DNA of 64,000 nucleotides from Acephala macrosclerotiorum (lineage: Eukaryota; Ascomycota; Leotiomycetes; Helotiales; Mollisiaceae), in NCBI GenBank assembly GCA_014904845.1, contig MU119202.1, forward strand, positions 1,240,001-1,304,000, written 5' to 3'. The notes below the pieces were generated by a model. It was not told where the DNA came from, made no database searches, and was given only the letters and a program-made list of their open reading frames with translations. The position numbers and the translations under genes were made by a program. This document shows, one piece after another, positions 36,834 to 47,937 of the stretch. How positions within the stretch are numbered: the stretch's first letter is position 1; each line of letters begins with the position of its first letter.

Positions 36834-39800
36834 TCAGTCCACATCCGTAGAAGAGGGACTTTGCTCGCCCGCGGGTATCTTATCTCTCAGCCATGCAAGA
36901 GTTGCTTCTGTTCCTTTCTCTAGGATCGTGTATTTGGGAACTCGGAACCGGTTGCCACTGACATCTAATCTCTCCAGACCACCTGGTCCACCCAAAAGAC
37001 CAATGCGTGCGTTGAGACTGTTGATTTCGTTGCTGCTACAGTCCACAGTTTTCAAACCTTTTATGGACTCAGGCGAAAGCTCTCGGATGGTGTTGTGTGA
37101 AGCAAGAAGCGTAATCAGATTAGGAAAATGTGGCTTGATGATCGGGAGCGAAGTCAGACGATTGAAGCTAATGTCGAGGCGTTCCAGTTGCGGAGCTTTG
37201 AGATGTTGGATCAACGGCTGGAGAGAATTGAAGGTGTTGGAGCTGAGATTCAATTCCTTCAGCGTTGGCAGTTCGAGGTCGTCTTTGAGGAAGGTATCGC
37301 TGTTCAACTCGTTGTGAGAAATATTCAAAGTCGTCAAGGTAGTAGCAAAGAATGCAATAGAGCTTGGGATCTCCTTGAAAATGTTATGATGCAATTCCAA
37401 AACCTTAATTGCGTTGTTAGCAGCCACATCGGCAGCCGCGACGGGATTGAGAGAATGTGATTGCGTGCCTGAACGGTCGAGAATGCCACCAAATTTGACG
37501 GGCCAGTCTGATGATGAGGGTCGAGGAGAAATTGGTGATACTGGCGCTGAGTAAAAGGCCCCATCTCCATCTGCCTCTCTGTCAACAACCTCCGTTTCCT
37601 CCGGTTCCGGTGCTAAACGAGATTTTAATGCTCGCTTCAGATCTTCGGTTGTCATGCCAGAGAATTTCTTTTCTCTGAGAGGGTTGCCACTAATCCGGAA
37701 AATGTCAAGACTAGCCATGGCCCCAATACGATCGTCCAGAACTCTGAGGTTATTGCCGCTGAAGTCAACATTCCTGAGTTTTGGCAATGTGATGAAGCCA
37801 TCTGGGATCGATGCGATGTTGTTGTCCTCAGCAGCGAGAGTGAGAAGCGACACCCAAGTTGACATATCTGGAAGTCCAGTTAGGCGATTGATTGAACAGC
37901 TCAATTGGTGGAGAGCTGGCAATCTTAGCTGTCCGGCATTGTCAAGACTTGTGAGGGCATTGCTGGTGACATCAAGGATTTGGAGATGTGTAAGCTCATC
38001 GACTTCGGAATAAACAAGAGTGCCAGTGAGATTATTCTTTGCCGCGTAGAGCTCCGTCAGCGGCAGATGACGCAGCTTCTCGAATGGCAGAGATTTGAAG
38101 CCGTTCTCTGTAATGTTAAGTACTCTGAGCCGTACAAGCTCTGCTAGACCATCTGGCAGGGAGGTTAAGGCATTGCGCTGTAGATCGAGGCTCTCAAGAT
38201 TCTTGAGGTTCGTGATACTCGGATCCAACGGACCAGTCAAACCATTACCGGCAATCTTCAGATCTCGCAAGGACGGAATCTGAGATACGATCTCGAAACA
38301 ATCATTGCCGAGCTTGTTGTTTGACTGCGAATGATCAGCTCCTATGAGAGGTACTGCTGCAAAAGGAACTTACAATGTTCAACGTAGTAAGCAATTCGAG
38401 TCTTCGCAAGCCACGTGGAAGAGCAATCAGCACATTTCCATGAAGGTCTAATGTTTCGAGCCCTCCAAACTGGTTGCCTTTAACTTCTCCATCATCGTCT
38501 ACATTATCCTGTGGATCATTATCAGGGAATACATCGTCCGAAAGAAGTTCAAGTTCATTATCAGCAGCGACAAATCTAGTCAGATCAACAGATTCCGCCC
38601 AGGTGCTGCCACCTTTCCCAATTGCTTCGAGGTTGTACATATTCATAACTTCGTCGGGAATCTGCTTGAATCCCATTCCTGCAATGTTCAGACGTCCATC
38701 CGTCCGCGCCGCACCGATTCGTTTTCGCAGGAGTCCTTTGAAGTTGTCCTCCAGTTTCTGTTGGTTGAATGGGTCATCGGATAGGCCAAAATCGAATGTG
38801 CCAGCGGGGATGACCGGTACTTCTTCTTCGTTGCTTTCTACTGGAGCTGCTTGCTTTGCGGCAGCAGCACGCTTTGCAGCCTTCGCCTTGGCTATTTGGT
38901 CTCGTAAGGCCAGTGATGACTTTCTTGGCGTGGGCGCATCTTCTCCGGAAACTGATGTCAAAGTGCTACCTGCCTTGGAGGTCATAGAAGCGGTAGACGG
39001 AGCTTCTGAAGAGCTATTGGAAAATGTTGCAGCTTTCTTCTCAGAGACGAAACCAATTCTATCAATATCGCCTGCTTGGTCTAGTGCCGGCATGGATGGC
39101 TTGCGGAACAATCCATTCATCGAAGCTCGCGGCTTTAAAGGCCGAGCGGAAAGAGTCTTGCTTCCAGACTTGATATTTGGAAGGTTCGTTGCCGGCTGCT
39201 TGACAGGACTTGGGGATCGTTGGCGCATGGAGGATCCGAAATTGGATGACAGTTTAGATGGTGCATCAGCCAACGTAGTAGTGCTTCGAGTTGTTGAAGG
39301 AGTCTTGAGGGATTTGGCAGTACTAGGACGCTTCAAAGGAGTATGAGCTGAAATCGAAGATTGTGGTGGCCTAAAGGTATTCGTCGAAGCCCGGAAGTCT
39401 ATTGGAACAGACGAGACAGAACCGCCGCCAGAGCCAGAACCAGCACTTGACGTTGGCCTGCTTACGGACCGCGAGGGTGGTCGCATTGGACTATCGCTGT
39501 TGAAGAAGCTCGATCGTCGATTTCGTACCGCGGGAGAAGATGGTATGTTCTGCAGAGTCTCCATTGTCCGCTCCGACAACGACGGACGTGGTCTCCGAGG
39601 TAAGTCATATCGTCCCTCCTCCTCGACGACTGTGCTAATATTTTCATCCGATGTTTCCTGTTCCCGTTTGGGCTCCGGTTTCACCGGTCGTAGAGCCAGT
39701 CGTGAAGGCTTCCTGAATAGAGTATCACCGCTTGGTTTCCTCCGAACTGTCTGCGGAGCAGGATTGTAGATGACGGTCCCAGTTGAGCTGTCTCGATCGC

Positions 39801-40035
39801 GAGGAAGGATGGATTCTCTGTTTCGTGTAGTCGTCGAGGATACGCGGGGTTTGGCTGGGGTCGAGGATAAGTTGTCGCGTGACGCTGAGCTTCGTAAAGG
39901 AGGATTGTTGATACTAAGTCTCGAAGACTTCAGGTTGTCTCGAGAGGGAGCAGCACGCAAGCTGCCCGCAACGGGTACGGGAAGCCTCGAGGGCCTTGGT
40001 ATGCCAGAGGGTCTGGGACTGGTTGACGGATCCAT
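36834..40035 (-). CDS. Leucine-rich-repeat protein (LRRC40-like) with long disordered head
   Basis: Two exons, 38374-40035 and 36834-38324, with a 49-nt phase-0 intron placed inside an LRR (LNI/SNNKL), give 1050 residues. The first 400 residues are Ser/Pro/Arg-rich with many RKPS- and SPSP-type sites. An Ala/Lys helix (AKAKAAKRAAAAKQAA) precedes the LRR part. From about residue 450 to the end there are some twenty LRRs of the short class (consensus LxxLxLxxNxLxxLPxx), for example LESLDLQRNALTSLPDGL and LRVLNITENGFKSLPFEKL, interrupted by an acidic/Pro-rich insertion near residue 780. The overall layout resembles LRRC40-type proteins of filamentous fungi. LRRs make a protein-binding solenoid; the partner is unknown. 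No membrane segment or signal peptide, so probably cytosolic. Confidence 0.85.
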
Positions 40036-41163
40036 GGCGCAAAATGCTCGAAATAACGAGAGGATGTGTTCAGTAGCTGATCATAGTGCGGTGGGTGAGG
40101 ATGGGTGGCCGAATAATGATTATGCTGATGCAGAGATACAAAAAGAACGAAAGAAAGAGCTTCAGCTCGCAATGAAATGGGGGGTTCGTGATCATCAAAA
40201 GTAAAAACGCCAGGAAGGGACGGTCGTTGTCGATGCTAAATTGAGCTTCGTCGGCTACCAGCTTTGCAGCTATCAAAGCCAAAGCTCCCAAAGATTGTCC
40301 CTGGCTAATGCAAAGCTGACCAATGGAAACAGTCAGGCTGGGTCTTTCGGGCGGAGTTGCCGTATCAAATACAGTGCACTGCATCAAATTTCGGGTGCGG
40401 ACATTTGAAGCTCGAGGGCGCCACGTTCTGCAGCAGCCAACACAAAGCACAGGAGTTTGTGGATGCTGCTTTTACAATTTATATTGCAACTCTCAAGACA
40501 GCACTACACACACACACCCCTTGTCCGGATCAATTTTGGACATTGACCCCTTTTAGATCCAAGCGCAAGAGGGGATGCGAACAGATGTGAATTTCATGTT
40601 GGTGATACACAGCAATGTAAAGGCCATAAGCTCAAAATGATACTAGGTTTTAGGCTTTAGGTTTCCTATGTAAATGTATTCTTTTTGTAAATCATCTCGT
40701 TGTGCTCCGGCCACTTGCGTTCGCTATTCTGGTGAAAATTGCGTTGCTTGTTCAACCGGAAAAAACTCTGACCGCTCCGAAACCTTCTTTTGAGACACCA
40801 GCCTCGCATCCAACCACCGCAACCGCAGTCGCGACCCTTCCCCTCCACCTCATTGCACAACCACCTTTGCCCTGCTGCAGGTACAACCATCATACTTGTC
40901 AAAGGAGCATTGTCACTCTGTCCTACACAAGTCGATATCGCGACCTGAACGCGACCGACTTCCTCCACCTTCGCACCTACGTCGCTGTCCAAGAATCCAA
41001 GGTAAGCCGCAATCATCGATCTACGGCCGTGGCATCAAACTAACAGACCTCAGAACTCACCTCACTACCCCTGATACTCGAGCGAAACCAATAAAGGCTT
41101 TCGGTATGGTTGTCGCGACCGCGTGTCCTTCATGGCTAACCAATGTGCAGGTCCTCTATTGCA
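40036..41163. promoter_or_regulatory. Bidirectional promoter region with probable 5'-UTR intron
   Basis: Lies between divergent genes. For the rightward gene a good intron is visible at 41002-41150 (AAG/GTAAGCC ... GTGCAG/GTCC), which removes the upstream in-frame ATG at 41143 and leaves ATG 41164 as the first codon. A CA-repeat-like run (cacacacaca) occurs near 40510. Confidence 0.55.
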
Positions 41164-42630
41164 ATGGCATCCCAGTCCTCCGTCGACGAGTTTGCCTCTC
41201 CTTCTCTCGAAAGCCCTACCCCCGAACCCTCGATGGTCGCTCCCTCTGGCATCACTCCTCCTCCATCCTCACAGGTTCCTGCTCGCAAGGTTGCCTCACT
41301 TCAGCGCTCTGCTACACCCGAAGACTCCTCGGTTGGCATCCTGTCCTCTCCACCACCAACAGTCGTCAATGGCACCAAACGTGATGCTCCGAGCACTGCT
41401 CCAACCACTCGACTTACTGCTGACGAAATTGACAATGCAACCAAGGAGGAGCTGAAGGAAATCGTCCGAAAGGTGATTGCTGAGAATAATAAGCTTGATG
41501 CTTCTGCTTCCGAGGCTCGCATGTCTGCTGCTCACTATAAGCTTCAACACCGTCTTCTCACTATCGAGAGTGAAGAGGCGCTTAAGCGCATGGAGGTCGA
41601 GCATGATATCACTCGCCGCGAGGTCGAGGTCCTTCAAGGCACTGGCCGTGAATCAACCAACGTTGAGTACACTCAAAAGCTCAAGGCTTACTGCAAGTCT
41701 CTTGAGGAAGAGATCTATGCTTCTCATCGTCGTCTAGACAGGGCCAAGCGACTAATTGAAGAGAAGGATGATCAGATTGCCGATGCCAGAGAGGAGATTG
41801 CCCGACTTCATGAGCGAATCCGCCAGAACCGTGAGCACATCAACGTCTTACGTAGCCCTGGTGGTCCTCTCCATGTCTCTACTCCCAAGACCCCTGCTAC
41901 CCCTCATCAGTACCATCGAGGCACTCCAAGATACACCCCTTCCTCTCACCGACAAGTTCGTTACCCAGTTCAGGACAACCAGGAGCGATTCAACGCCTTG
42001 TTGATGGCTGGCTCTATCATCCAAAACCAGGAGAACAATTCCGCACCTTCAACCCCGATCGCTGCTCACCGACCTGATCCACGCACTCCCAACCGACACA
42101 ATCGTGGTGTTCAATCCCTGTCGTCCTTCCCGACCACTGCTGGCTCTGGTCGTCCCATGACTGGCAATACTCTCCTTCCAGCCGCCGAGTTATCTCAAGG
42201 TGCCGATGCTCGTATCAATGTTCTTGCGCAAAATGCCCTTCATCAACTCTCCCAAAGCCAACCCCGTCGTCGCAAGTCTCGAGACAGCACCATCTCCGCC
42301 TCTGACCATGAGGAGATCGTCCATGCTACTCAAACTTCGTACCGCGAGGACAGCGAGGAGGTTCAAGAGAGTCAAGCCAGCCAAAGTGCCACAGAGATGC
42401 TTCGCGCCGACCCCCGTGAGTCTTTCGAGGTCGCTGCATCCCGCACTCATACTCCTATCCCTGCCGACAAGCCCAAGACCCACCAATCCAAGCTGTTCGC
42501 CCCAGTCAGCAAGAGCGGTGCCGAGAAGCGAAAGAGAGATGAGGATTATGGTGGTTTGATTAACAAGAAGGCTCGATCTGATGCTGAGGCAATTGGATTG
42601 GGCATTGGTTTTGAGGCTGGACGCGTCTAA
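41164..42630 (+). CDS. Coiled-coil, probably nuclear protein
   Basis: Single coding exon, 488 residues, starting MASQSSVDEFASPS; the start is decided by the 5'-UTR intron ending at 41150. Residues 1-85 are Ser/Pro/Thr-rich. Residues about 90-230 form a strong coiled coil (heptads through IVRKVIAENNKLDA, LTIESEEALKRMEVEHDITR, LEEEIYASHRRLDRAKRLIE and EIARLHERIRQNREHI). The C-terminal half is polar, with many SP/TP and PRRRKSRDST-like basophilic kinase sites. It ends with two basic clusters, EKRKRDED and NKKARSDAE, which look like nuclear localisation signals. No enzymatic domain. Role unknown; cell-cycle or chromatin-scaffold functions would be compatible but are guesses. Confidence 0.8.
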   Translation: MASQSSVDEFASPSLESPTPEPSMVAPSGITPPPSSQVPARKVASLQRSATPEDSSVGILSSPPPTVVNGTKRDAPSTAPTTRLTADEIDNATKEELKEIVRKVIAENNKLDASASEARMSAAHYKLQHRLLTIESEEALKRMEVEHDITRREVEVLQGTGRESTNVEYTQKLKAYCKSLEEEIYASHRRLDRAKRLIEEKDDQIADAREEIARLHERIRQNREHINVLRSPGGPLHVSTPKTPATPHQYHRGTPRYTPSSHRQVRYPVQDNQERFNALLMAGSIIQNQENNSAPSTPIAAHRPDPRTPNRHNRGVQSLSSFPTTAGSGRPMTGNTLLPAAELSQGADARINVLAQNALHQLSQSQPRRRKSRDSTISASDHEEIVHATQTSYREDSEEVQESQASQSATEMLRADPRESFEVAASRTHTPIPADKPKTHQSKLFAPVSKSGAEKRKRDEDYGGLINKKARSDAEAIGLGIGFEAGRV

Positions 42631-45600
42631 TAGATTCGCTGTAACATTTTCGATAATAGTCGGCGTACTCGATCGGGAAGATTTCGATGATAATGATTGG
42701 CGTCTGCTTTCCTCCTGGCCTTTGAAGGCATGGATGGACGTATTTAATGATGGTGTTTGGCGCGTTGGCGCTGCTATTCAATGCTGGAGGCGTCTCTTTG
42801 CTTGGAGATACTTCCTGGACTTTGGTGACTGGGAACTGTCATTTTCGAGCTGCGGTTTGATGATAACGACAGGCGTATTTCTTCGCTCGAATGCCTAAAC
42901 TATTTGATGGCAAGGGGCGCAACTGATTCTTTCGATATGGGCATACTATTCAACCTCGATACATGATGATGATGGATGGTTAGCATTTGCTTGCTTTGTA
43001 GGATATTGGGACAACGCACGGTTCTTGCGCATGTTGTATGTAGATACCCGTTGATATTGTTCTGTTCTTCAAGAAAGAACTGGCTCAACTCATGAACAGA
43101 GAAATAAAATTGCAGATTTGTAATTTACTGGTAGTTTCCAGCTTGTTTTCGGTGCGCGTGCTTTGTCGTACTGTTGGAGTGTAGAGTTGGTGGTGATGTT
43201 GAGATGCGGTGGGTAAGATAAAAGTGCAACAGGCTGTTTTCATTTGAAGTTGAGTTTCTGGGCGTGAGTGCGCCCTGTGCTGTGGGTTTCCTCGAGTCTG
43301 CTCATCTCAAGTGAGATGACCGATGTGAAGGAGGAGGTGCAAGTCTTGTTATCGTTGTTGAGCTTCGTGGTGGTGGCGGTGTTGCGATGTTCGTTTACTT
43401 GAGGGAGGTGAGGTACACGAAAAAGGTCTTGCCGTGCTAGTCCTGACGTGTTATGTCCGAGGACACTTTGTCCAGTGAACAAAGCTTAGAAGAAACGAAA
43501 GCGACTTTTAGATTATGGAAGTTTCTAGCTTTGTCTGTGTCAAGCAAGTAGTGATTCCTGTAGTTTTGTCGACATGTTTGTTTTTGGGTGTGAGGTAAAC
43601 GAGACATGCTGGCTTTGTGAAGCGACGACAACGTTGCGAGCGTCATCATACTGGCAAGCAGATTGATCTTTTTTATGATGTGCACCTCTTCTATGATTTT
43701 ATGGATGGGAGAGAACGGGATCTATTTCTCAATATTGTCTTAGCACGAGGTTCAAACTCGATCTTTGATTTATTGCTTTGAAGTTAGTCCTTGTTTTGTG
43801 GATCAATGGTGTTTCCTTTGGATATTTCTCAGGGTTCTGCATTTTGGACATATGATTGGTACTAGTGAGATGGAGCTACAAATGAATTGATGCGCAAGGA
43901 TCATTGAAGTTTGATTCAATGATGTGTGGTGCTCGTGTGTGGGCTTTTAGATGCTGGCACATATGGCTTGAGGACCCATGAAAAGCTGGGGTTCTGGGGT
44001 GCAGTGCTGTAGGCGCTCCACATCAGTGCTCTATCAATTCATGAATGTGCACTGGTTAATCTGGGTAATTGGGGTCATCTACCAGCTGTGAATCGGATTT
44101 AGAGATTTGAGGGTGGTGCACTGTTAGTCCTCGGTGTGAAATCCATCAAGTCCTCCAACCGATCGGCGCTTCCGCTCCGCTTCTGGCGAAGAGTATCCCT
44201 AGTGAGAGAAGCAATGGCCTGCGCAATGATACCCAGCCATTATCATACTACGAGATCCTCCCTTCAGAGTCAAGACATTGTGCTCGCTCGGCCTTAACGC
44301 TTTTTCCGAGATTCGACCTCCATATCGTTCTTTCAAACCATCCTGTTTTGCCTGGACTTTGCTTTTTGTTGCCTTTATCAAGGGCACGGCTTTATCTGGA
44401 ATATCAGACTCTACTGCACGCAATCAAGAGCACCGCCTTTCTACGCCTCAGATAAGGACGAAGCTGACGGGATTGGTGGAAGCCTCCTCAAAGTCCTTTT
44501 GCCTCGCTTAGCAAGACCTCGAAGGCTCGAAGCCCCCCGACAACACCACAGAAAAACTTCAAGAACCTTGAAAGCGGTAAAAAGTGGCAGAGCCGTAGAA
44601 AAATTTGGCAAAAATTCACCACCCAACTTGAGACTACACAACTTGAGTGGCTTAGTACAACGATTCAACGTCGTTTATCTGTTAGCACGGTTATATGACT
44701 CTTGTTTCGATTGCTCTACTTAGGAGTCACCGTTGTTCTTTCAGTAGTTTGGTGTATGTCTTTTAAACCCAAGTTATGCTCTTACTTCACGGCTAATTCT
44801 TGGAAGATAGAAGCGCCTATTGAAATCCACAAGTACATTTGTGAGGGTGGAGTGGAGCTAGGCGGCTTGGGAAGGAAGGGTGTTGACGGGGTCACTTTCA
44901 CTTCTCGCCTCACCATGTTCTGGCTTACCGAGAACGCATCCGATGGCACTTTATGATATATCAGGGTTAAATCTTCTGCTTTCACACACAAGAAACCCTG
45001 CATATCAGCTAAAGAGAAATAAAGAGGGACAGATGGGAGCTTCTATGAAACGATAACCCGACTCCCTCCTTCCGCCGATATTAAAAGACGTCTACTCAAT
45101 TCAGTTTCAAACATCAATAATTGCATGGAAGTAGATATGTTGGAAGTTCCAGCTGTCAGTTGTTCTTGTGCTTGGCACGTGTCGCATACTGGCCCAAAAT
45201 AGAGTGAGTCTGGGTAAAATGACCTGAACATGCTTCAGGTTTCGACGATCATTCTCCTTGGCGGAAACCTCAACAGCTTGAGATCTCCAGATTTTCACGC
45301 CTTCAGATCTGCGTGTCTCCGGATTATCTCCAGAGCTCTCCTTATCGATGCTTTCAGCTGTTCTCAGCGTCCAACATGACATGACTTCCCAAATCACCTT
45401 GTACCTTGCACGTGCATAATTTCTCTCAGGCGCGTTCTTCTATTCCTCTCGGAGTTTTTCACCTGCTGGTCTATTTTAGGATTGAAAAACCTTGACTTTT
45501 TCAGTCCAACAGATAGTTTCGCCTCACGAAAGCAAAGTTTACACCCAATGGGGAGTCGTCTTCACTACCCTATCCAAACGTTGAGATAGTCAGTAAGCGC

Positions 45601-46251
45601 AGCTCAAAGCGAGCTGACACATACCAAGACTCTAACAAGCATTCTCCAACTTGCCGCATGTCAAATATTTTGGAGGCACGCGACCCATTGCTGGATTAAG
45701 TCCAGCCTCAACCGTCAATAGTCGCCTCGAACTTCGTTTGAACTAAGCCAAGAGAATACCGAGCATTCTCCAACTATTGAGATGTCAGATCACTCTGAAG
45801 CACGCGACCTCCTGCAATGTCGGGTTCAGCCTCAGCTGCTCGAAGTCTCTTCAAGCTGCATTCGCTACCCCGCCGAACCATCTCAAGAGCATTCGACCTC
45901 TTAGAAACCAGATCATCCAAAGCCTGGGTGGCTTGCCGGATTCGACCCGAAGTCGACTCGAGCTGCCTCGAAACTGGACAAGTGTTTCTGAGAATGCTTC
46001 AAAACATGAACTTTCAAACTTCGAAATCCTTCAAAACAAGACCCTTAGCCCGTTTGGAACGATGGGGGAGCAGAAATGCCCAAGGTTCTAGAAACTCCAA
46101 CTCTGGAGATGGACAAGAACTTACTTAAAGTGGCGTGCAGCGTCTGGATTCTGGGACTCGCCACCTTCTTCAGAAGTTTGAGTCTCCATCTCTCCTTTCT
46201 CTTTACAGGCTATCCTCAGCACACTCCGCAGCACATCCTCCACCAAGCATC
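42631..46251. other. Gene-poor region of about 3.6 kb
   Basis: Beyond the 3' UTR of the coiled-coil gene no frame has domain support; all are under 165 codons and contradicted by overlapping frames. A diverged direct repeat is present at 45.6-45.9 kb. The end carries the presumed promoter of the AA8 pseudogene. Confidence 0.5.
45638..45886 (+). repeat. Diverged tandem repeat, unit about 124 bp
   Basis: The 13-mer agcattctccaac occurs at 45638 and 45762, and the spaced word gcacgcgacc follows both at the same distance; sequence after this (cagcctca, gcctcgaa-like words) is also partly shared. This fits an old tandem duplication. Confidence 0.6.
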
Positions 46252-47121
46252 ATGCTCCATTCGACGCTATCAATGGTGATCCTAGCCTTCCTCTTCGACT
46301 TCACCGCTGCCCAAATAACCTCTACATTCATAGACTCCACCACCAACATAACATTCCAGCGGTTCTTTGGTGCAAAGACATCCTTCGCATTCGGCATCGC
46401 CCTTCCCTAAAATCCCATGACAGACTTCATCGGGCAGACATCCTACCCCTGCCCATCCAATACCTGCTGGGGAGGGGTTTCCCTTGCCGACGATATGGTC
46501 AGACGTCTTTTGCTTGCCGCTTGGCCCAATGGAAATTTCGTTCAATCAAGCTCTCGATTAGCAAAGACAGATGCATCACCTCCCGTTGCGACAGGAAATT
46601 TCAGCGTTGTGCCTATACCCCAAGGCACGAGTGTGAATGGCACACATATGCTATTTACCTTCATTTGTCAGAACTGTATCGATTCGAAGCTGGGCTTCGC
46701 GGCGAGCGACACCAACTCGGCTGTGTTTGAGATGGGATGGGCGTTGGCGGATACGGCGGTGAGCGCTCCCGCAGATCCCGCAGCTGAGTTGACTTTCCAT
46801 AATAAAGGTATGTGGGGTCTTGATTGAAGAGATGGAAATTGAACTGATGGTTGGATAGGATTCGATTCTTTTGATGCGCAGTTGAGTTTGGCGAGGAGTG
46901 CGAGTTTTGGGGAGTGGGCTGCTTTGGCAGGTGTGCATAGCAATGGCTCGACGACGCCGGTTCCTGTTGCGCCAGGGGCTGGGAGTAGTTTTGGGGATGA
47001 CGATGACTACGATGATAAGGACGAGGATGAAGATAATGACCAAATCAGCGATCTAGGGATTGGGTCTGTAAGCAGAGGGATAGCTGTTTGGGGGGGGATG
47101 ATCAAAATAAAATCGCAGTAG
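46252..47121 (+). pseudogene. AA8/CDH-type DOMON cytochrome domain gene with in-frame stop
   Basis: Secreted cytochrome b domain of the cellobiose-dehydrogenase type (AA8, iron reductase), normally a heme electron carrier in lignocellulose attack. ATG 46252 opens a signal peptide (MLHSTLSMVILAFLFDFTAAQ), then ITSTFIDSTTNITFQRFFGA, FAFGIALP, then TAA at 46408-46410, then in the same frame NPMTDFIGQTSYPCPSNTC, WGGVSLADDM, AAWPNG, and after a 51-nt intron (46808-46858) GFDSFDAQLSLARSASFGEW. The Met of DDM and the His of FHNKG are candidate heme ligands. Family members usually have Glu-Asn-Pro where the stop sits, so GAA to TAA is the simplest cause. No flavin domain follows; the tail is Asp-rich and ends at 47121. 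Everything downstream is undamaged, so the lesion looks recent. Confidence 0.82.
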
Positions 47122-47937
47122 ATGACGGTCAAAGATTTCTGATTGTACCCCGTAGGGTTAGTCAATGAAGACCTGAAAAGAACAGAACAACAAACGAACT
47201 CTACATCTTCGTCTTGGCAGCTTTCTCGGCCTCGTCGTGCCTGGTCTTTCTCCGTCACTCTTTCTCAGCCTCCTTCCTCGTCTTCTGTTCAAACGTTGGT
47301 ATTGTTCCACACTTTCAGGGACATAGATCTAGGAAGAATGAACTACCTTGATGCTGTGAGTGATACTCGGGTCAAGGGTACTTGGAGCATGTGGGGAAAG
47401 AAGCAATAGAGAGTATTGGGACATTAAATTTAGTTTGTAAGTAAATTGGAAATACTAAAATACTATGAGCTTGGAGAGGATTCGATAAATAAAGATGAGA
47501 AGCACTAAGACTTGGTCGAACTTGGGTTGGATTACGCGGCCAATGCTGCCGAAGCTTTTTAAATAGACCCCGATTGATGTTCCTATGCAACCACTTTATT
47601 GGAAACCACCGAATGCCCATGATGATCATTGGTGTTTCGGTGTCTAAGCATCATGAGTACATCATGCAAAGTAAGTCATACTGCTTGAAGACCTTGATGA
47701 GTGGGGTGACGGAAGTTCTGGGAGCTGAGAGCTAGAAGGAATGACGCTACATAATCAAAGTCTCAGAGCACTCTTTCGAAGATTGAAACATCTTTCCCAC
47801 GGTCTTGACTTCGATTTGAGTGAGAAGGCTGATTTGGGACTCTCAAGTTACGCACGATGATGCGAAATATGACCCCACAAGGTAAGCATAGTGTGTACAA
47901 GTGCGCAAACTCCTATCGACCGAGTCGCCAAATGCAT
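47122..47937. other. Convergent intergenic region
   Basis: About 815 bases between the AA8 pseudogene and the 3' end of the HD-domain gene. A Lys/Glu/Arg-rich minus-strand stretch near 47200-47300 could be an old gene end, but stops break every frame. Confidence 0.5.

Noticed and set aside
45777..46128. Two overlapping frames of about 100 codons just before the AA8 pseudogene
   Set aside because: They lie within the duplicated spacer, conflict with each other and resemble no family.
46338..46430. An intron that would remove the TAA in the AA8 gene (acceptor CATGACAG)
   Set aside because: The branch-like CCTAAAAT and acceptor are tempting, but splicing would delete the conserved FAFGIALP segment.
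47143..47409. 88-codon frame and Lys-rich minus-strand stretch downstream of the AA8 pseudogene
   Set aside because: Frames are broken by stops and no homology pattern is evident; possibly an old gene end but unsupported.
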